Shown here piece after piece: positions 7,749 through 15,945 of a stretch of DNA of 64,000 bases. A model generated the notes under the pieces. It was not told where the DNA came from, did not search any database, and saw only the letters and a program-made list of their open reading frames with translations. The number at the start of each line of letters is the position of its first letter. Positions within the stretch are counted from its first letter, which is position 1. Source of the DNA: Streptomyces sp. DI166 (lineage in GTDB: Bacteria; Actinomycetota; Actinomycetes; Streptomycetales; Streptomycetaceae); contig NZ_FLSP01000002.1 of the NCBI RefSeq assembly GCF_900091315.1, positions 62,001-126,000 of the forward strand. The letters are read 5' to 3'. The position numbers were made by a program, and so were the translations under genes.

Positions 7749-9131
7749 GTGGCCGCCGACAAGATCGACACCATCGTCAGCCTGAGCAAGCGCCGTGGCT
7801 TCGTATTCCCTTGCAGTGAGATCTACGGCGGCCAGCGCGCCGCCTGGGACTACGGACCGCTGGGTGTCGAGCTCAAGGAGAACCTCAAGCGCCAGTGGTG
7901 GCGCTACATGGTCACGTCGCGCGAGGACGTCGTCGGTATCGACTCGTCCGTGATCCTGGCCTCCGAGGTCTGGGTCGCCTCCGGTCACGTCGCGACCTTC
8001 ACGGACCCGCTGACGGAGTGCACCTCCTGTCACAAGCGGTTCCGCGCCGACCACCTTGAAGAGGCGTACGAGGCCAAGCACAAGCGCCTCCCGGAGAACG
8101 GCCTCGCGGACGTCAACTGCCCCAACTGCGGCAACAAGGGTCAGTTCACCGAGCCCAAGCAGTTCTCGGGTCTGCTGTCCACGCACCTCGGCCCGACCCA
8201 GGACTCCGGCTCGGTCGCCTACCTGCGCCCCGAGACCGCCCAGGGCATCTTCACCAACTTCGCCCAGGTGCAGACCACTTCGCGCCGCAAGCCGCCGTTC
8301 GGCATCGCCCAGATGGGCAAGTCGTTCCGCAACGAGATCACGCCCGGCAACTTCATCTTCCGCACCCGTGAGTTCGAGCAGATGGAGATGGAGTTCTTCG
8401 TCAAGCCGGGCGAGGACGAGAAGTGGCACGAGTACTGGATGGAGCAGCGCTGGAACTGGTACACGGGCCTTGGTCTCCGTGAGGAGAACATGCGCTGGTA
8501 CGAGCACCCCAAGGAGAAGCTCTCCCACTACTCCAAGCGCACCGCCGACATCGAGTACCGCTTCCAGTTCGGCGGCAACGAGTGGGGCGAGCTGGAGGGT
8601 GTCGCCAACCGCACCGACTACGACCTCGGCGCCCACTCCAAGGCCTCCGGCCAGGACCTCTCCTACTACGACCAGGAGAACCAGGAGCGCTGGACGCCGT
8701 ACGTCATCGAGCCGGCGGCCGGTGTCGGCCGCGCGATGCTGGCGTTCCTGCTCGACGCCTACGTCGAGGACGAGGCGCCCAACGCCAAGGGCAAGATGGA
8801 GAAGCGCACCGTGCTGCGCCTGGACCACCGCCTGGCGCCGGTGAAGGTCGCGGTGCTGCCGCTGTCCCGCAACCCGGAGCTGTCCCCGAAGGCCAAGGGC
8901 CTCGCCCAGGCGCTGCGCCAGAACTGGAACATCGAGTTCGACGACGCGGGCGCCATCGGCCGCCGCTACCGCCGCCAGGACGAGATCGGCACGCCGTACT
9001 GCGTGACGGTCGACTTCGACACCCTGGACGACAACGCGGTGACCGTCCGCGAGCGCGACTCCATGAAGCAGGAGCGCGTCTCCCTGGACCAGATCGAGGG
9101 CTACCTGGCGAGCCGCCTGATCGGCTGCTAG
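7749..9131 (+). CDS. glyS: Glycyl-tRNA synthetase (dimeric class II type)
   Basis: A 460-residue single-chain GlyRS that charges tRNA-Gly. The sequence starts with [25 protein letters not shown]; class II motif 2 lies around FRNEITPGN with the ATP-binding Arg, and motif 3 around [11 protein letters not shown] zinc knuckle, CTSC and CPNC, lies near residues 90-125 and the anticodon-binding domain is C-terminal, ending [14 protein letters not shown] at 7749 is preferred because GAAGAGAG precedes it and the length then matches the Streptomyces enzyme; an ATG at 7722 is in frame. It is divergent from the znu operon, and a 12-bp inverted repeat follows its stop. Confidence 0.95.
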   Translation: MAADKIDTIVSLSKRRGFVFPCSEIYGGQRAAWDYGPLGVELKENLKRQWWRYMVTSREDVVGIDSSVILASEVWVASGHVATFTDPLTECTSCHKRFRADHLEEAYEAKHKRLPENGLADVNCPNCGNKGQFTEPKQFSGLLSTHLGPTQDSGSVAYLRPETAQGIFTNFAQVQTTSRRKPPFGIAQMGKSFRNEITPGNFIFRTREFEQMEMEFFVKPGEDEKWHEYWMEQRWNWYTGLGLREENMRWYEHPKEKLSHYSKRTADIEYRFQFGGNEWGELEGVANRTDYDLGAHSKASGQDLSYYDQENQERWTPYVIEPAAGVGRAMLAFLLDAYVEDEAPNAKGKMEKRTVLRLDHRLAPVKVAVLPLSRNPELSPKAKGLAQALRQNWNIEFDDAGAIGRRYRRQDEIGTPYCVTVDFDTLDDNAVTVRERDSMKQERVSLDQIEGYLASRLIGC

Positions 9132-9146
9132 GACACGCATTCCCCG

Positions 9147-9191
9147 GCGAACGCCGGGCGCGCCGGATGATCGGCGTGCCCCGGCGTTCGC
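9147..9191 (+). terminator. Inverted repeat downstream of glyS
   Basis: A perfect 12-base inverted repeat (GCGAACGCCGGG at 9147-9158, its complement at 9180-9191) starts 16 bases after the glyS stop and encloses a 21-base loop. There is no T-tract, as is usual for Streptomyces terminators. Confidence 0.65.
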
Positions 9192-9341
9192 TCGTTCCGG
9201 GGGGCCGCCGGCACTGCCCGTCGATGGGCGGTTTTTCGGTTGATTTCCGAACTATCCCTACCCGCCGGTAATGAGGTGATGGCGGCGCATTAGAGTGCGT
9301 GTGGATCATGGCCCGTCCACGGGCCGTCGGTCCTCTTCAGC

Positions 9342-10822
9342 ATGCCCGAATGCCGCCCCGGGGAGCCCTCTTTGCCGCGCACCGACCCCGCGTTACGTTC
9401 CTTGCGTTCCCAGCCGGTATGGGTGCTCCCGGTGCTGTGGACGATCGCTCTCGGGGCGTGGGGGCTGTCGCGCCAGGGGAGTGTGTGGCGGGACGAGGCC
9501 GCGACCTGGCTGGTTGCCCGGCGTTCCGCGGCCGAGATCTGCCACCTGCTGGAGAACGTCGATGTCGTGCACGGCTGTTACTACCTGCTGATGCACGTGC
9601 TGTTCGAGTGCTTCGGCGCCGGTACCACCACCCTCCGGCTGCCCTCCGTCCTCGCCCTGGCCGTCGCGGCGGGCTGTGTGACGGTCATCGGGCAGCGGCT
9701 GGCGGGTGCCTGGACGGGCCTGGCGGCCGGGCTGACGCTCGGGATGCTGCCGGCGGTCCAGTTCCACCTCCAGGAGGGCCGTCCGTACGCCCTGGTGGCC
9801 GCCGGGGCCGGGATCTCCACCCTGCTCCTCGTCACCGTGCTGCAAGGGGACGGTGCGGGACCGCGCTGGTTCGGGTACGGCGGCACTCTCGCGCTGATGG
9901 GCCTGCTGAACTGGCTCTCGCTGATGATCCTCGCGGCCCATCTGCTCACCCTGCTCTGGTGCGGGGCCCGGCGTGAGGTGTGGCGGCGCTGGACGGCGGC
10001 CGCCGGGTCCGCGTTCCTCTGTGTGCTGCCGCTGATCCTGTTCAGCCAGCGCCAGGCGGGACAGGTCGCCTGGATACCCCCGTTGACCTGGCATCGATGA
10101 TCGGCCCCGCGGTGCTGCTGGCGATCGGCGGACTCGGCGCCCTGCTGGACCGGCCGCGGTCCCGTCGACTGTCCGTGGCGGCCGTCGCGCTGCCGCTGCT
10201 GGCCGTGCCCCAACTCGGCCTCGCCACCGCCTCCTTGTTCCGGCCGCTGTTCCTGGAGCGGTACGTCCTCTACAGCATGCTCGGGCTCGCGCTCCTGATC
10301 GGGGTCTGCGTCGGGGCGGCGGCGCGGGCGGTCGGACGCCGCCATGCCGGTGCCGGGCGCTGGGTCCTGCCCGTGGCGGTCGCCGTGGCGATGGCGGGAC
10401 TGCTGCCGCAGTCACTGGAGAAACGTTCCGTCAGTAGCCGGGTCGACGATGTCGTGGCCGTCGCCTCGGAGGTACGGCGGACGAAGGAGCCGGGGGACGC
10501 GGTGCTCTTCCTCCCGGCGGACCGCCGGGACGCGAAGTCCGTATCGCCGGGCGCCTTCGCCGGACTGCGGGACATCGCGCTGCGCGAGGACCCGGTGGCG
10601 TCCGGCACGCTCAGGGGCGTCGAGGCGAGCCCGGGACGCATACGGGCCGCCATGCTGCGCCAGCGGCGGATCGTGCTGGTGACGGACGCGGCGGCGGTGG
10701 CGAGTCCGGTCACGACGGACCGGGACCGGATGAAGAGCGCGGTCCTGAAAACGCACTTCAGGCTCGTTGCGGACGAGGAGATCCGGGGCCGGAGGCTGAC
10801 GGTGTACGAGCGCGTCACCTGA
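9342..10822 (+). pseudogene. GT39/ArnT-like membrane glycosyltransferase, split by a single-base frameshift
   Basis: Two reading frames together encode one membrane glycosyltransferase of about 490 residues. The first part (from ATG 9342, or TTG 9372 with GGGGAG upstream) holds the catalytic-loop motif VWRDEAATW of dolichyl-phosphate-mannose mannosyltransferase relatives and several membrane helices. It stops at 10100 just after WIPPLTWHR. The other frame continues without loss as VDLASMIGPAVLLAIGG, with further helices and a soluble C-terminal domain ending at 10822. Adding one C to the C5 run at 10077-10081 joins them as WIPPVDLASM. The gene is therefore either a recent pseudogene or, more likely, intact with a sequencing error. 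It would transfer a sugar from a polyprenyl-phosphate donor to an extracellular acceptor. Confidence 0.75.
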
Positions 10823-10847
10823 GTCCCGCCGCGGCTGGACGGCCCCT

Positions 10848-10957
10848 CAGTGGCCCCCGATGCAGCCAGTGGTTCCGATGCGGCCAGTGGTTCCGATGCG
10901 GCCAGTGGTTCCGATGCATCCAGTGGCCCCGATGCGGCCAGTGGTCCCCGATACGGC
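10848..10957. repeat. Six tandem 18-19 bp repeats upstream of a LysE gene
   Basis: Six head-to-tail copies with consensus CAGTGGTTCCGATGCGGC start at 10848, 10867, 10885, 10903, 10921 and 10939. Two central copies are identical; the outer ones vary in the TTCC/CCCC part. A seventh, diverged copy (AAGTGGTCCTGTATCG) follows after a short gap. The array lies between the broken glycosyltransferase and the LysE gene and contains no gene of its own. The AGTGGTCC core resembles what I recall of MocR-family regulator sites, so this may be an amplified operator. Confidence 0.85.
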
Positions 10958-10984
10958 ACTCCAAGTGGTCCTGTATCGGGGACC
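10943..10984. promoter_or_regulatory. 12-bp inverted repeat (operator-like) before LysE
   Basis: GGTCCCCGATAC (10943-10954) and GTATCGGGGACC (10973-10984) form a perfect 12-base inverted repeat with an 18-base spacer. It ends 23 bases before the LysE start, overlapping the last tandem repeat. The position fits an operator or a transcript hairpin just ahead of the ribosome-binding site. Confidence 0.7.
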
Positions 10985-11007
10985 GCCGGGGCAGCAGGCT
11001 GGCGGGC

Positions 11008-11619
11008 ATGAGCATCGCCTTCCTGCTGACCACCCTGATCATCGTCGCCACGCCCGGTACCGGTGTCGTCTACACCCTCGCCGCCGGGCTCTCCCACGGC
11101 CGCCGGGCCAGTGTGGTCGCGGCCTTCGCCTGCACCCTGGGCATCCTGCCGCACATACTGGCCACGATCACCGGCGTCGCCGCGCTGCTGCACGCCAGCG
11201 CGACGGCCTTCCAGATCCTCAAGTACGCCGGTGTCGCCTACCTGTTGTACATGGCCTGGGCCACGCTGCGGGACAAGGAGGCGATCACGGTGGACCGCGC
11301 CACGGAGCCGGTGTCGGCGGGCCGGACGATCGTGCGGGGTGTGCTGATCAACCTCCTCAACCCCAAGCTGACGATGTTCTTCTTCGCCTTCCTGCCCCAG
11401 TTCGTCGACCCCGCCAACTCCGGCGCCGTGCCCCGCATGCTCCTGCTCAGCGCGGTGTTCATGCTGGCCACGTTCCTGGTCTTCGCCCTCTACGGCATCC
11501 TCGCCGCGTCGGTCCGGGACCGGGTGACGTCCCGGCCCCGGGTGATGGCGTGGCTGCGGCGGACCTTCGCGGGGTCGTTCGTGGCGCTGGGCGCGAAGCT
11601 GGCGTTCACGGCGCGGTAA
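11008..11619 (+). CDS. LysE/RhtB-family amino acid exporter
   Basis: A 203-residue protein with about six hydrophobic segments and the family hallmarks: the N-terminal TPGTGVVYTLAAGLSHGRR (the P-G-P-type exporter signature, here TPGT), GVAYLLYMAW and the central GVLINLLNPKLTMFFFAFLPQFV block. LysE/RhtB proteins export amino acids or related small molecules by proton antiport. The ATG at 11008 follows GCAGCAGGCTGGCGGGC. It is preceded by the tandem repeat array and inverted repeat, so it is probably under dedicated control, but no regulator gene adjoins it. The substrate cannot be told. Confidence 0.85.
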   Translation: MSIAFLLTTLIIVATPGTGVVYTLAAGLSHGRRASVVAAFACTLGILPHILATITGVAALLHASATAFQILKYAGVAYLLYMAWATLRDKEAITVDRATEPVSAGRTIVRGVLINLLNPKLTMFFFAFLPQFVDPANSGAVPRMLLLSAVFMLATFLVFALYGILAASVRDRVTSRPRVMAWLRRTFAGSFVALGAKLAFTAR

Positions 11620-11626
11620 GCGCCGC

Positions 11627-12673
11627 TCAACGGCCCTGCAGCGCCTTCACGTTGTCGCCGAAGGTCCAGTTGCGGGAGCCGTCCCAGTTGATCGACCAGG
11701 TCATCAGGCCCTTGAGGGCGCCGTTGTAGTGGTTCCAGGACTGGGCGACCAGGGACGGGGACATGTGGCCGCCGCCCGCGCCGGGTTGGGCGGGGAGGCC
11801 GGGGACCTGCTTGTCGTAGGGGACCCGGATCGTCGTGCCCTGGATGACCAGGCCCCGGTTGAGACAGTCGGTCTGGGCGACGAAGCCCGCGACGGTGCCC
11901 GCCGCGTAGGAGTCGCCGGAGCAGCCGTACATGCTGCCGTTGTAGTACTGCATGTTCAGCCACCACAGGCGGCCGTTGTCGGCGTACTTCTTGATGATCG
12001 GCAGGTACGCGCCCCAGATGGAGCCGTAGACCACGCTGCCGCCGGTGACGTAGGCCGTCTCCGGGGCCATCGTCAGGCCGAAGTTGGCCGGCATCCGGGC
12101 CAGGACGCCGTCGATGATGCGGATCAGGTTGGCCTGGGACGTGGAGAGTTGGTTGATGTTGCCGCTGCCGATCAGGCCGGTCTCGATGTCTATGTCGATG
12201 CCGTCGAAGTTGTAGGTCTTCAGGATCGGCACGATGGTGTCGACGAAACGGTCCGCGACGGCCGTCGAGTTGAGGTCGATCCCGGCCGTCGCGCCGCCGA
12301 TGGACATGAGGATCGTCCTGCCGGACGCCTTCGCCGCGCACATCTCCGCCGGCGTCGCCACCTTCACCCCGGTGTCCATGCCGTCCTCCCACAGCGCGGT
12401 GCCGTCGGAGCGGATGACGGGGAAGGCCGCGTTGATCACGTTGTACCCGTGCGCGCCGATCCGGGAGTCGGTGATCGGGGTCCAGCCGAAGGGCGGGTGG
12501 ACGCCGTTGGCGGCGCCGTCCCAGTTCTCCCAGTAGCCCTGGAGGACCTTCCCGGCGGGCTTGGACTTCACCGCGCAGGTCTCGGCGGCGGTGGCGGGGG
12601 ACGCGGCGGGGAGTTGGACGAGACAGGCGGTCGCGACCGCCGCGGTGAGGGTGCTCAAGGCACGTCGGAGCAT
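11627..12673 (-). CDS. Secreted GH18 chitinase
   Basis: A 348-residue secreted chitinase with a signal peptide (MLRRALSTLT... ATAA, cut near residue 30). It contains the GH18 core: SIGG at about 124-127 and the catalytic motif DGIDIDIE at 157-164 with the acid Glu at 164, then the substrate-cleft Met-Ala-Pro-Glu and Met-Gln-Tyr-Tyr blocks and a C-terminal Trp in MTWSINWD. There is no carbohydrate-binding or fibronectin domain, so it is a single-domain enzyme, and it hydrolyses chitin outside the cell. The upstream region carries the TGGTCCAGACCT element typical of Streptomyces chitinase promoters. It converges on the LysE gene, leaving only seven bases between the stops. Confidence 0.92.
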   Translation of the reverse strand: MLRRALSTLTAAVATACLVQLPAASPATAAETCAVKSKPAGKVLQGYWENWDGAANGVHPPFGWTPITDSRIGAHGYNVINAAFPVIRSDGTALWEDGMDTGVKVATPAEMCAAKASGRTILMSIGGATAGIDLNSTAVADRFVDTIVPILKTYNFDGIDIDIETGLIGSGNINQLSTSQANLIRIIDGVLARMPANFGLTMAPETAYVTGGSVVYGSIWGAYLPIIKKYADNGRLWWLNMQYYNGSMYGCSGDSYAAGTVAGFVAQTDCLNRGLVIQGTTIRVPYDKQVPGLPAQPGAGGGHMSPSLVAQSWNHYNGALKGLMTWSINWDGSRNWTFGDNVKALQGR

Positions 12674-12744
12674 TACGGGCCTCCCGGTGGGGGGTGCGGT
12701 GAGGTGTCCCAGACATGACAGGTGTCCTAGGCATGACGGTGCCG

Positions 12745-12777
12745 TGGTCCAGACCTCTCGTCAATAGGTCTGGACCA
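12745..12777. promoter_or_regulatory. Paired TGGTCCAGACCT elements (DasR/chitinase promoter repeats)
   Basis: TGGTCCAGACCT at 12745-12756 and its exact complement at 12766-12777, nine bases apart. The 12-mer is the classical Streptomyces chitinase-promoter repeat, and its core GGTC-N2-GACC matches the DasR responsive element. Here the copies are inverted, not direct. They lie 72-104 bases upstream of the chitinase start codon and also upstream of the divergent aldo/keto reductase. Confidence 0.85.
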
Positions 12778-12816
12778 GGACTCATCGGCGGAGAAGGTGT
12801 GGCTGACAAACTTGGA

Positions 12817-12840
12817 ATGACAGATATTGAAATCTGTCAT
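12817..12840. promoter_or_regulatory. Palindromic operator before the aldo/keto reductase
   Basis: ATGACAGAT-N6-ATCTGTCAT, a perfect 9-base inverted repeat in an AT-rich pocket, 22 bases upstream of the aldo/keto reductase start. The TetR-family gene directly downstream of the reductase is the obvious candidate to bind here. Confidence 0.75.
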
Positions 12841-12861
12841 CTGTTACGGCATGGTGGAGGC

Positions 12862-13887
12862 ATGACGACGAACACCACCCGAACGAACACCCCCCGCCCC
12901 CTCGGAACCACCGGCCCCCGCGTCTTCCCGCTCGGCCTCGGCTGCATGGGCATGTCCGCGCTGTACGGCGACGCCGACCGGGCCGAGTCCATCACGACGA
13001 TCCACGCCGCCCTGGAAGCCGGCGTCACCCTGCTCGACACCGGCGACTTCTACGCCATGGGCCACAACGAGATGCTGATCGGCGAGGCCCTGCGCAGCGC
13101 CCCTGCCGCCCGCCGCGAACAGGCGCTGACCAGCGTGAAGTTCGGCGCCCTGCGCGACCCGGACGGCAACTGGTCCGGCTACGACGGCCGCCCCGAGGCT
13201 GTCAGGAACTTCGCCGCGTACTCCCTGCAGCGCCTCGGTGTCGACCACATCGACGTCTACCGGATCGCCCGGCTCGACCCGGACGTGCCGATCGAGGAGA
13301 CCGTCGGCGCCATCGCCGAGCTCGTCGAGCAGGGGTACGTCCGCCACATCGGCCTCAGCGAGGTCGGCGCCGACACCATCCGCCGGGCCGCCGCCACCGC
13401 CCCGATCAGCGACCTCCAGTTCGAGTACTCGCTGATCTCCCGCGGCATCGAGGAGGAGGTCCTGCCGGTCACCCGCGAACTGGGCATCGGCGTCACCGCC
13501 TACGGCGTCCTCTCCCGCGGACTGATCTCCGGCCACTTCACCCCGGACCGGAAGCTCGCGGCGGGTGACTTCCGGGCCTTCTCGCCCCGGTTCCAGGGCG
13601 ACAACCTCCAGCACAACCTGAACCTGGTCGACGCCCTGCGGAAGATCGCCGAGCAGAAGGGCGTGAGCGTCGCGCAGATCGCCATCGCCTGGGTGCTCTC
13701 GCGCGGTGAGGACATCGTGCCGCTGGTCGGCGCCCGCACGCGGGAGCGGCTGACCGAGTCCCTGGGCGCCCTCGACGTCAGCCTGGACGCGTCCGACCTC
13801 GCCGCCATCGAGCAGGCGGTACCGGCCGACGCCGCCGCGGGCGACCGTTACCCGGCCGCGCAGATGGCCCACCTCGGCAGCAAGTAA
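12862..13887 (+). CDS. Aldo/keto reductase
   Basis: A 341-residue NADPH-dependent oxidoreductase of the AKR13-like group. The chosen ATG (12862) opens MTTNTTRTNTPRPLGTTGP. Visible features are GLGCMGMSALYG, the catalytic Asp/Tyr region TLLDTGDFYAMGHNE (about residues 54-68), the catalytic Lys in ALTSVKFGA, and the cofactor-binding C-terminus VPLVGARTRERLTESL. The usual catalytic His region reads YRIARLDPDVP, so the His is replaced, as in many actinobacterial members. A GGTGGAGG site lies very close to the ATG. The TetR gene follows after 23 bp, suggesting a self-regulated pair. Substrate unknown. Confidence 0.9.
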   Translation: MTTNTTRTNTPRPLGTTGPRVFPLGLGCMGMSALYGDADRAESITTIHAALEAGVTLLDTGDFYAMGHNEMLIGEALRSAPAARREQALTSVKFGALRDPDGNWSGYDGRPEAVRNFAAYSLQRLGVDHIDVYRIARLDPDVPIEETVGAIAELVEQGYVRHIGLSEVGADTIRRAAATAPISDLQFEYSLISRGIEEEVLPVTRELGIGVTAYGVLSRGLISGHFTPDRKLAAGDFRAFSPRFQGDNLQHNLNLVDALRKIAEQKGVSVAQIAIAWVLSRGEDIVPLVGARTRERLTESLGALDVSLDASDLAAIEQAVPADAAAGDRYPAAQMAHLGSK

Positions 13888-13910
13888 CGGCCGGGGGTAC
13901 GGTCTCCTCC

Positions 13911-14501
13911 ATGGCACCGCCCACCGAAGTCCTGACCGCCGAGCGCATCCTCGAAGCGACCGAGGAGGTGCTGCGCCGCCACGGCCCGGCCAAGGCCACC
14001 GTGGTCGACGTGGCCCGCGCGCTCGGCGTCAGCCATGGCAGCGTCTACCGCCACTTCCGTACCAAGGCGGCGCTGCGCGAGGCGGTGACCAAGCGCTGGC
14101 TGGACCGTACGTCCGAGGCGCTGGCCGGGATCGTCGCCGAGACCTCCCGGGACCCGGAGGCGCGGCTGCGGGCCTGGCTGCTGGCGCTGTTCGAGGCCAA
14201 GCGGCACAAGGCGGGGGACGACCCGGAGCTGTTCGCCACGTACACCACGCTCGCCGGGGAGAACAGCGACGCGGTCGACGAGCACCTGGAGGATCTCACC
14301 GGGCAGCTCGCGGAGATCGTCCGCGCCGGAGTGGAGGCGGGCGCCTTCACCTCCGCCGACCCCCTCGTCACGGCCCGCGCGGTCTTCCAGGCCACGGCCC
14401 GCTTCCACGACCCCGGCTACCACCGGGAGTGGCAACAGCCGGGGGTGCTGGACGAGTTCGAGGCCGTGGTGGACCTGCTGGTACGAGGCCTACGCCCCTG
14501 A
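13911..14501 (+). CDS. TetR-family transcriptional regulator
   Basis: A 196-residue regulator with a canonical N-terminal TetR helix-turn-helix (AERILEATEEVLRRHGPAKATVVDVARALGV, then HGSVYRHFRTKAALREAV, residues about 10-60) and an all-helical C-terminal ligand domain with SDPLVTARAVFQATARFHDP-type helices. It is probably cotranscribed with the preceding aldo/keto reductase (23-bp gap), and the palindrome at 12817-12840 is the likely operator. The ligand cannot be predicted. Its 3' end overlaps the convergent GNAT gene by 12 bp. Confidence 0.9.
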   Translation: MAPPTEVLTAERILEATEEVLRRHGPAKATVVDVARALGVSHGSVYRHFRTKAALREAVTKRWLDRTSEALAGIVAETSRDPEARLRAWLLALFEAKRHKAGDDPELFATYTTLAGENSDAVDEHLEDLTGQLAEIVRAGVEAGAFTSADPLVTARAVFQATARFHDPGYHREWQQPGVLDEFEAVVDLLVRGLRP

Positions 14502-15137
14502 CGCCCCGGTCCCTGTCGGCCGTACGAGGAAGGCGACCTCGTCCTCGCCCGGTACCGCGACCTCCTGGAAGCCCATGCGGTCGTAGAAGGCGCGGGCGTT
14601 GGTGTTGGCCCGTGACATGACGAGGTGCACGGCCGGGACGCCGCGCCCGTGCAGGGCCCGGAGGAAGGTCTCCATCAGGGCCCGCCCGTAACCCTTGCCC
14701 TGCCACTCGGGCAGCAGGTCGATGTGCAGATGGGCGGGGTAGCCGGCCATCTCGGGCACGACCATCCGCTCGGGGCGGTGCAGGAGGTCGGCGATGGCCT
14801 CGTCGGGGGTGGCGGGCGCGGCTTCCGGCGCCGGGTAGCGGCCGGCGACCCTCGGGAGCCACTTCGTACGGAACTCGGCGGCGAAGCGGGGGGTGTCGGC
14901 GATGCCGACGATGTACCCCACCGCCCGGCCCCGCCCGTCGTCGAGCACGAAGGCCGACTCCGGTTCCAACTCGACGTACGGGGTGGCGAAGGTAGCCGGG
15001 AAGACGCCCGGGTCCGCGTAATGGGGGCGGCTGTCACCGCCGTTGTGCGCGGTGCGGACGCAGATGTCCTCGATGGCGGGGAGATCCTGGGGCCGGTACG
15101 GGCGTACGGAAGCGTGTGGCTCGGTCACGCCGCCCAT
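14490..15137 (-). CDS. GNAT-family N-acetyltransferase
   Basis: A 215-residue acetyl-CoA-dependent acyltransferase. The N-terminus (VRPYRPQDLPAIEDICVRTA) is the usual first GNAT strand and helix. The acetyl-CoA loop is LLPEWQGKGYGRALMETFLRAL (Q/R-x-x-G-x-G/A) near residues 140-160, followed by NTNARAFYDRMGFQEV. The insertion between (FRTKWLPRVAGRYP) resembles GNAT proteins related to O-GlcNAcase partners. Either the ATG at 15137 or the GTG at 15128 could be the start. A perfect CebR-type palindrome sits 11 bases upstream, hinting at control by cello-oligosaccharides. The acetylated substrate is unknown. Confidence 0.85.
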   Translation of the reverse strand: MGGVTEPHASVRPYRPQDLPAIEDICVRTAHNGGDSRPHYADPGVFPATFATPYVELEPESAFVLDDGRGRAVGYIVGIADTPRFAAEFRTKWLPRVAGRYPAPEAAPATPDEAIADLLHRPERMVVPEMAGYPAHLHIDLLPEWQGKGYGRALMETFLRALHGRGVPAVHLVMSRANTNARAFYDRMGFQEVAVPGEDEVAFLVRPTGTGASGA

Positions 15138-15148
15138 CGTGCCGTGCC

Positions 15149-15162
15149 TGGGAGCGCTCCCA
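15149..15162. promoter_or_regulatory. CebR-type palindrome
   Basis: TGGGAGCGCTCCCA, a perfect 14-base palindrome identical to the CebR operator known from Streptomyces cellulose and cello-oligosaccharide utilisation genes. It lies just upstream of the GNAT gene. No cellulase or cebEFG gene is in the window, so a function here is inferred from identity alone. Confidence 0.75.
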
Positions 15163-15177
15163 CAAGACTCCCGGGCG

Positions 15178-15381
15178 CTACGCCCCCGCCGGATCGACGG
15201 TCGCCTGGTGCTCCACCGCCAGATGCTCCTCCGCCTTCAGCCACGGCAGGAACTGCGCCGAGATCCGCCACCCGCAGGTGTCACATCTGACGATCCGCTG
15301 CACCCCCGCCCGCCGCACCCGCACCACATGCTCCCGCCCGTGCTGGTCCCACCGAGTCACCTTGCTCGCGTTGAGCTGCAC
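15178..15381 (-). CDS. Small zinc-ribbon-like hypothetical protein (67 aa)
   Basis: A short protein starting VQLNASKVTRWDQHGREHVVRV. It carries a Cys pair (RCDTCGW, about residues 33-38) and later His residues in an EEH-x4-EH arrangement (EEHLAVEHQ), which together could bind one zinc ion. GTG at 15381 (or 15384) is chosen because GGAGGG lies just upstream. The much longer open frame (to 15699) is low-complexity Pro/Arg/Gly sequence and does not look like protein. I recall similar small proteins in other Streptomyces, with no known function. Confidence 0.6.
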   Translation of the reverse strand: MQLNASKVTRWDQHGREHVVRVRRAGVQRIVRCDTCGWRISAQFLPWLKAEEHLAVEHQATVDPAGA

Positions 15382-15530
15382 CACGCCGCCCTCCACAGTC
15401 CGGGAAAAGCCCGAGCAGGAGTGTGCAGCAACTCCAACATCAACAGGGGGGTTTGGCGGTGAAGGTGTCCGAGCCGTGGCCTGGGGCGGTGGCTCGCCGC
15501 CGCTCTGGCCTGGCGAATTCCAGGAGTTGG

Positions 15531-15833
15531 TCAGTGGATCGGCAGACCGACAGCCGCGCGGGCGGCGTCCAGGATTCGGCCGATGTGGGACGCGGCCTCG
15601 CGTGCCTGGGTGGCGTCGCCCGACCCGGCCGCGTTCTCCCAGCGGCGGAGGTCTGCCGCGATCTCGGGGTGGCGCTGGATGTGGACGCAGACGGACCACT
15701 GGGCCACGAACCGTTGCGGGGGCGCCAGGTCGGAGCCCTGCCGGGACTGGTCGGCCGCCTGGTCCAGTTCCTGGGTGAAGGCGGGGAGCGCGGCAGGAGC
15801 GATCTGTCTGACGGCTTGCCGCGGTGCCGCCAC
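15531..15833 (-). CDS. DUF6247-family protein
   Basis: About 100 residues, typified by RQIAPAALPAFTQELDQAADQSRQGSDLAPPQRFVAQW followed by HIQRHPE and a C-terminal helix. This matches the small helical DUF6247 family, often found beside toxin-antitoxin-like genes in Streptomyces. The start is uncertain. GTG 15833 has no ribosome-binding site, and conserved-looking sequence (QPLIPQPPATVA) continues upstream in frame. A rare CTG at 15923, with GGAGGG before it, would add 30 residues. The gene follows the MFS exporter gene on the same strand. Role unknown. Confidence 0.65.
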   Translation of the reverse strand: MAAPRQAVRQIAPAALPAFTQELDQAADQSRQGSDLAPPQRFVAQWSVCVHIQRHPEIAADLRRWENAAGSGDATQAREAASHIGRILDAARAAVGLPIH

Positions 15834-15945
15834 CGTGGCCGGCGGCTGGGGGATGAGCGGTTGCCCAGCGGTGGAGGTGGTCGTAGCTGCTCCCAGGGGC
15901 GTGATTCCGATCCCGGGCGTCAGCGTATCGGGCCCTCCGGGCTTC

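Noticed and set aside
10848..10957. Could be a small CRISPR array or a repeat protein (HWPHRN repeats on the minus strand)
   Set aside because: The units are contiguous with no unique spacers, no cas genes are nearby, and the translated repeats are only a consequence of an 18-bp period.
15178..15699. 173-residue protein instead of the 67-residue zinc-ribbon-like one
   Set aside because: The first 100 residues are low-complexity Pro/Arg/Gly and overlap the DUF6247 gene.
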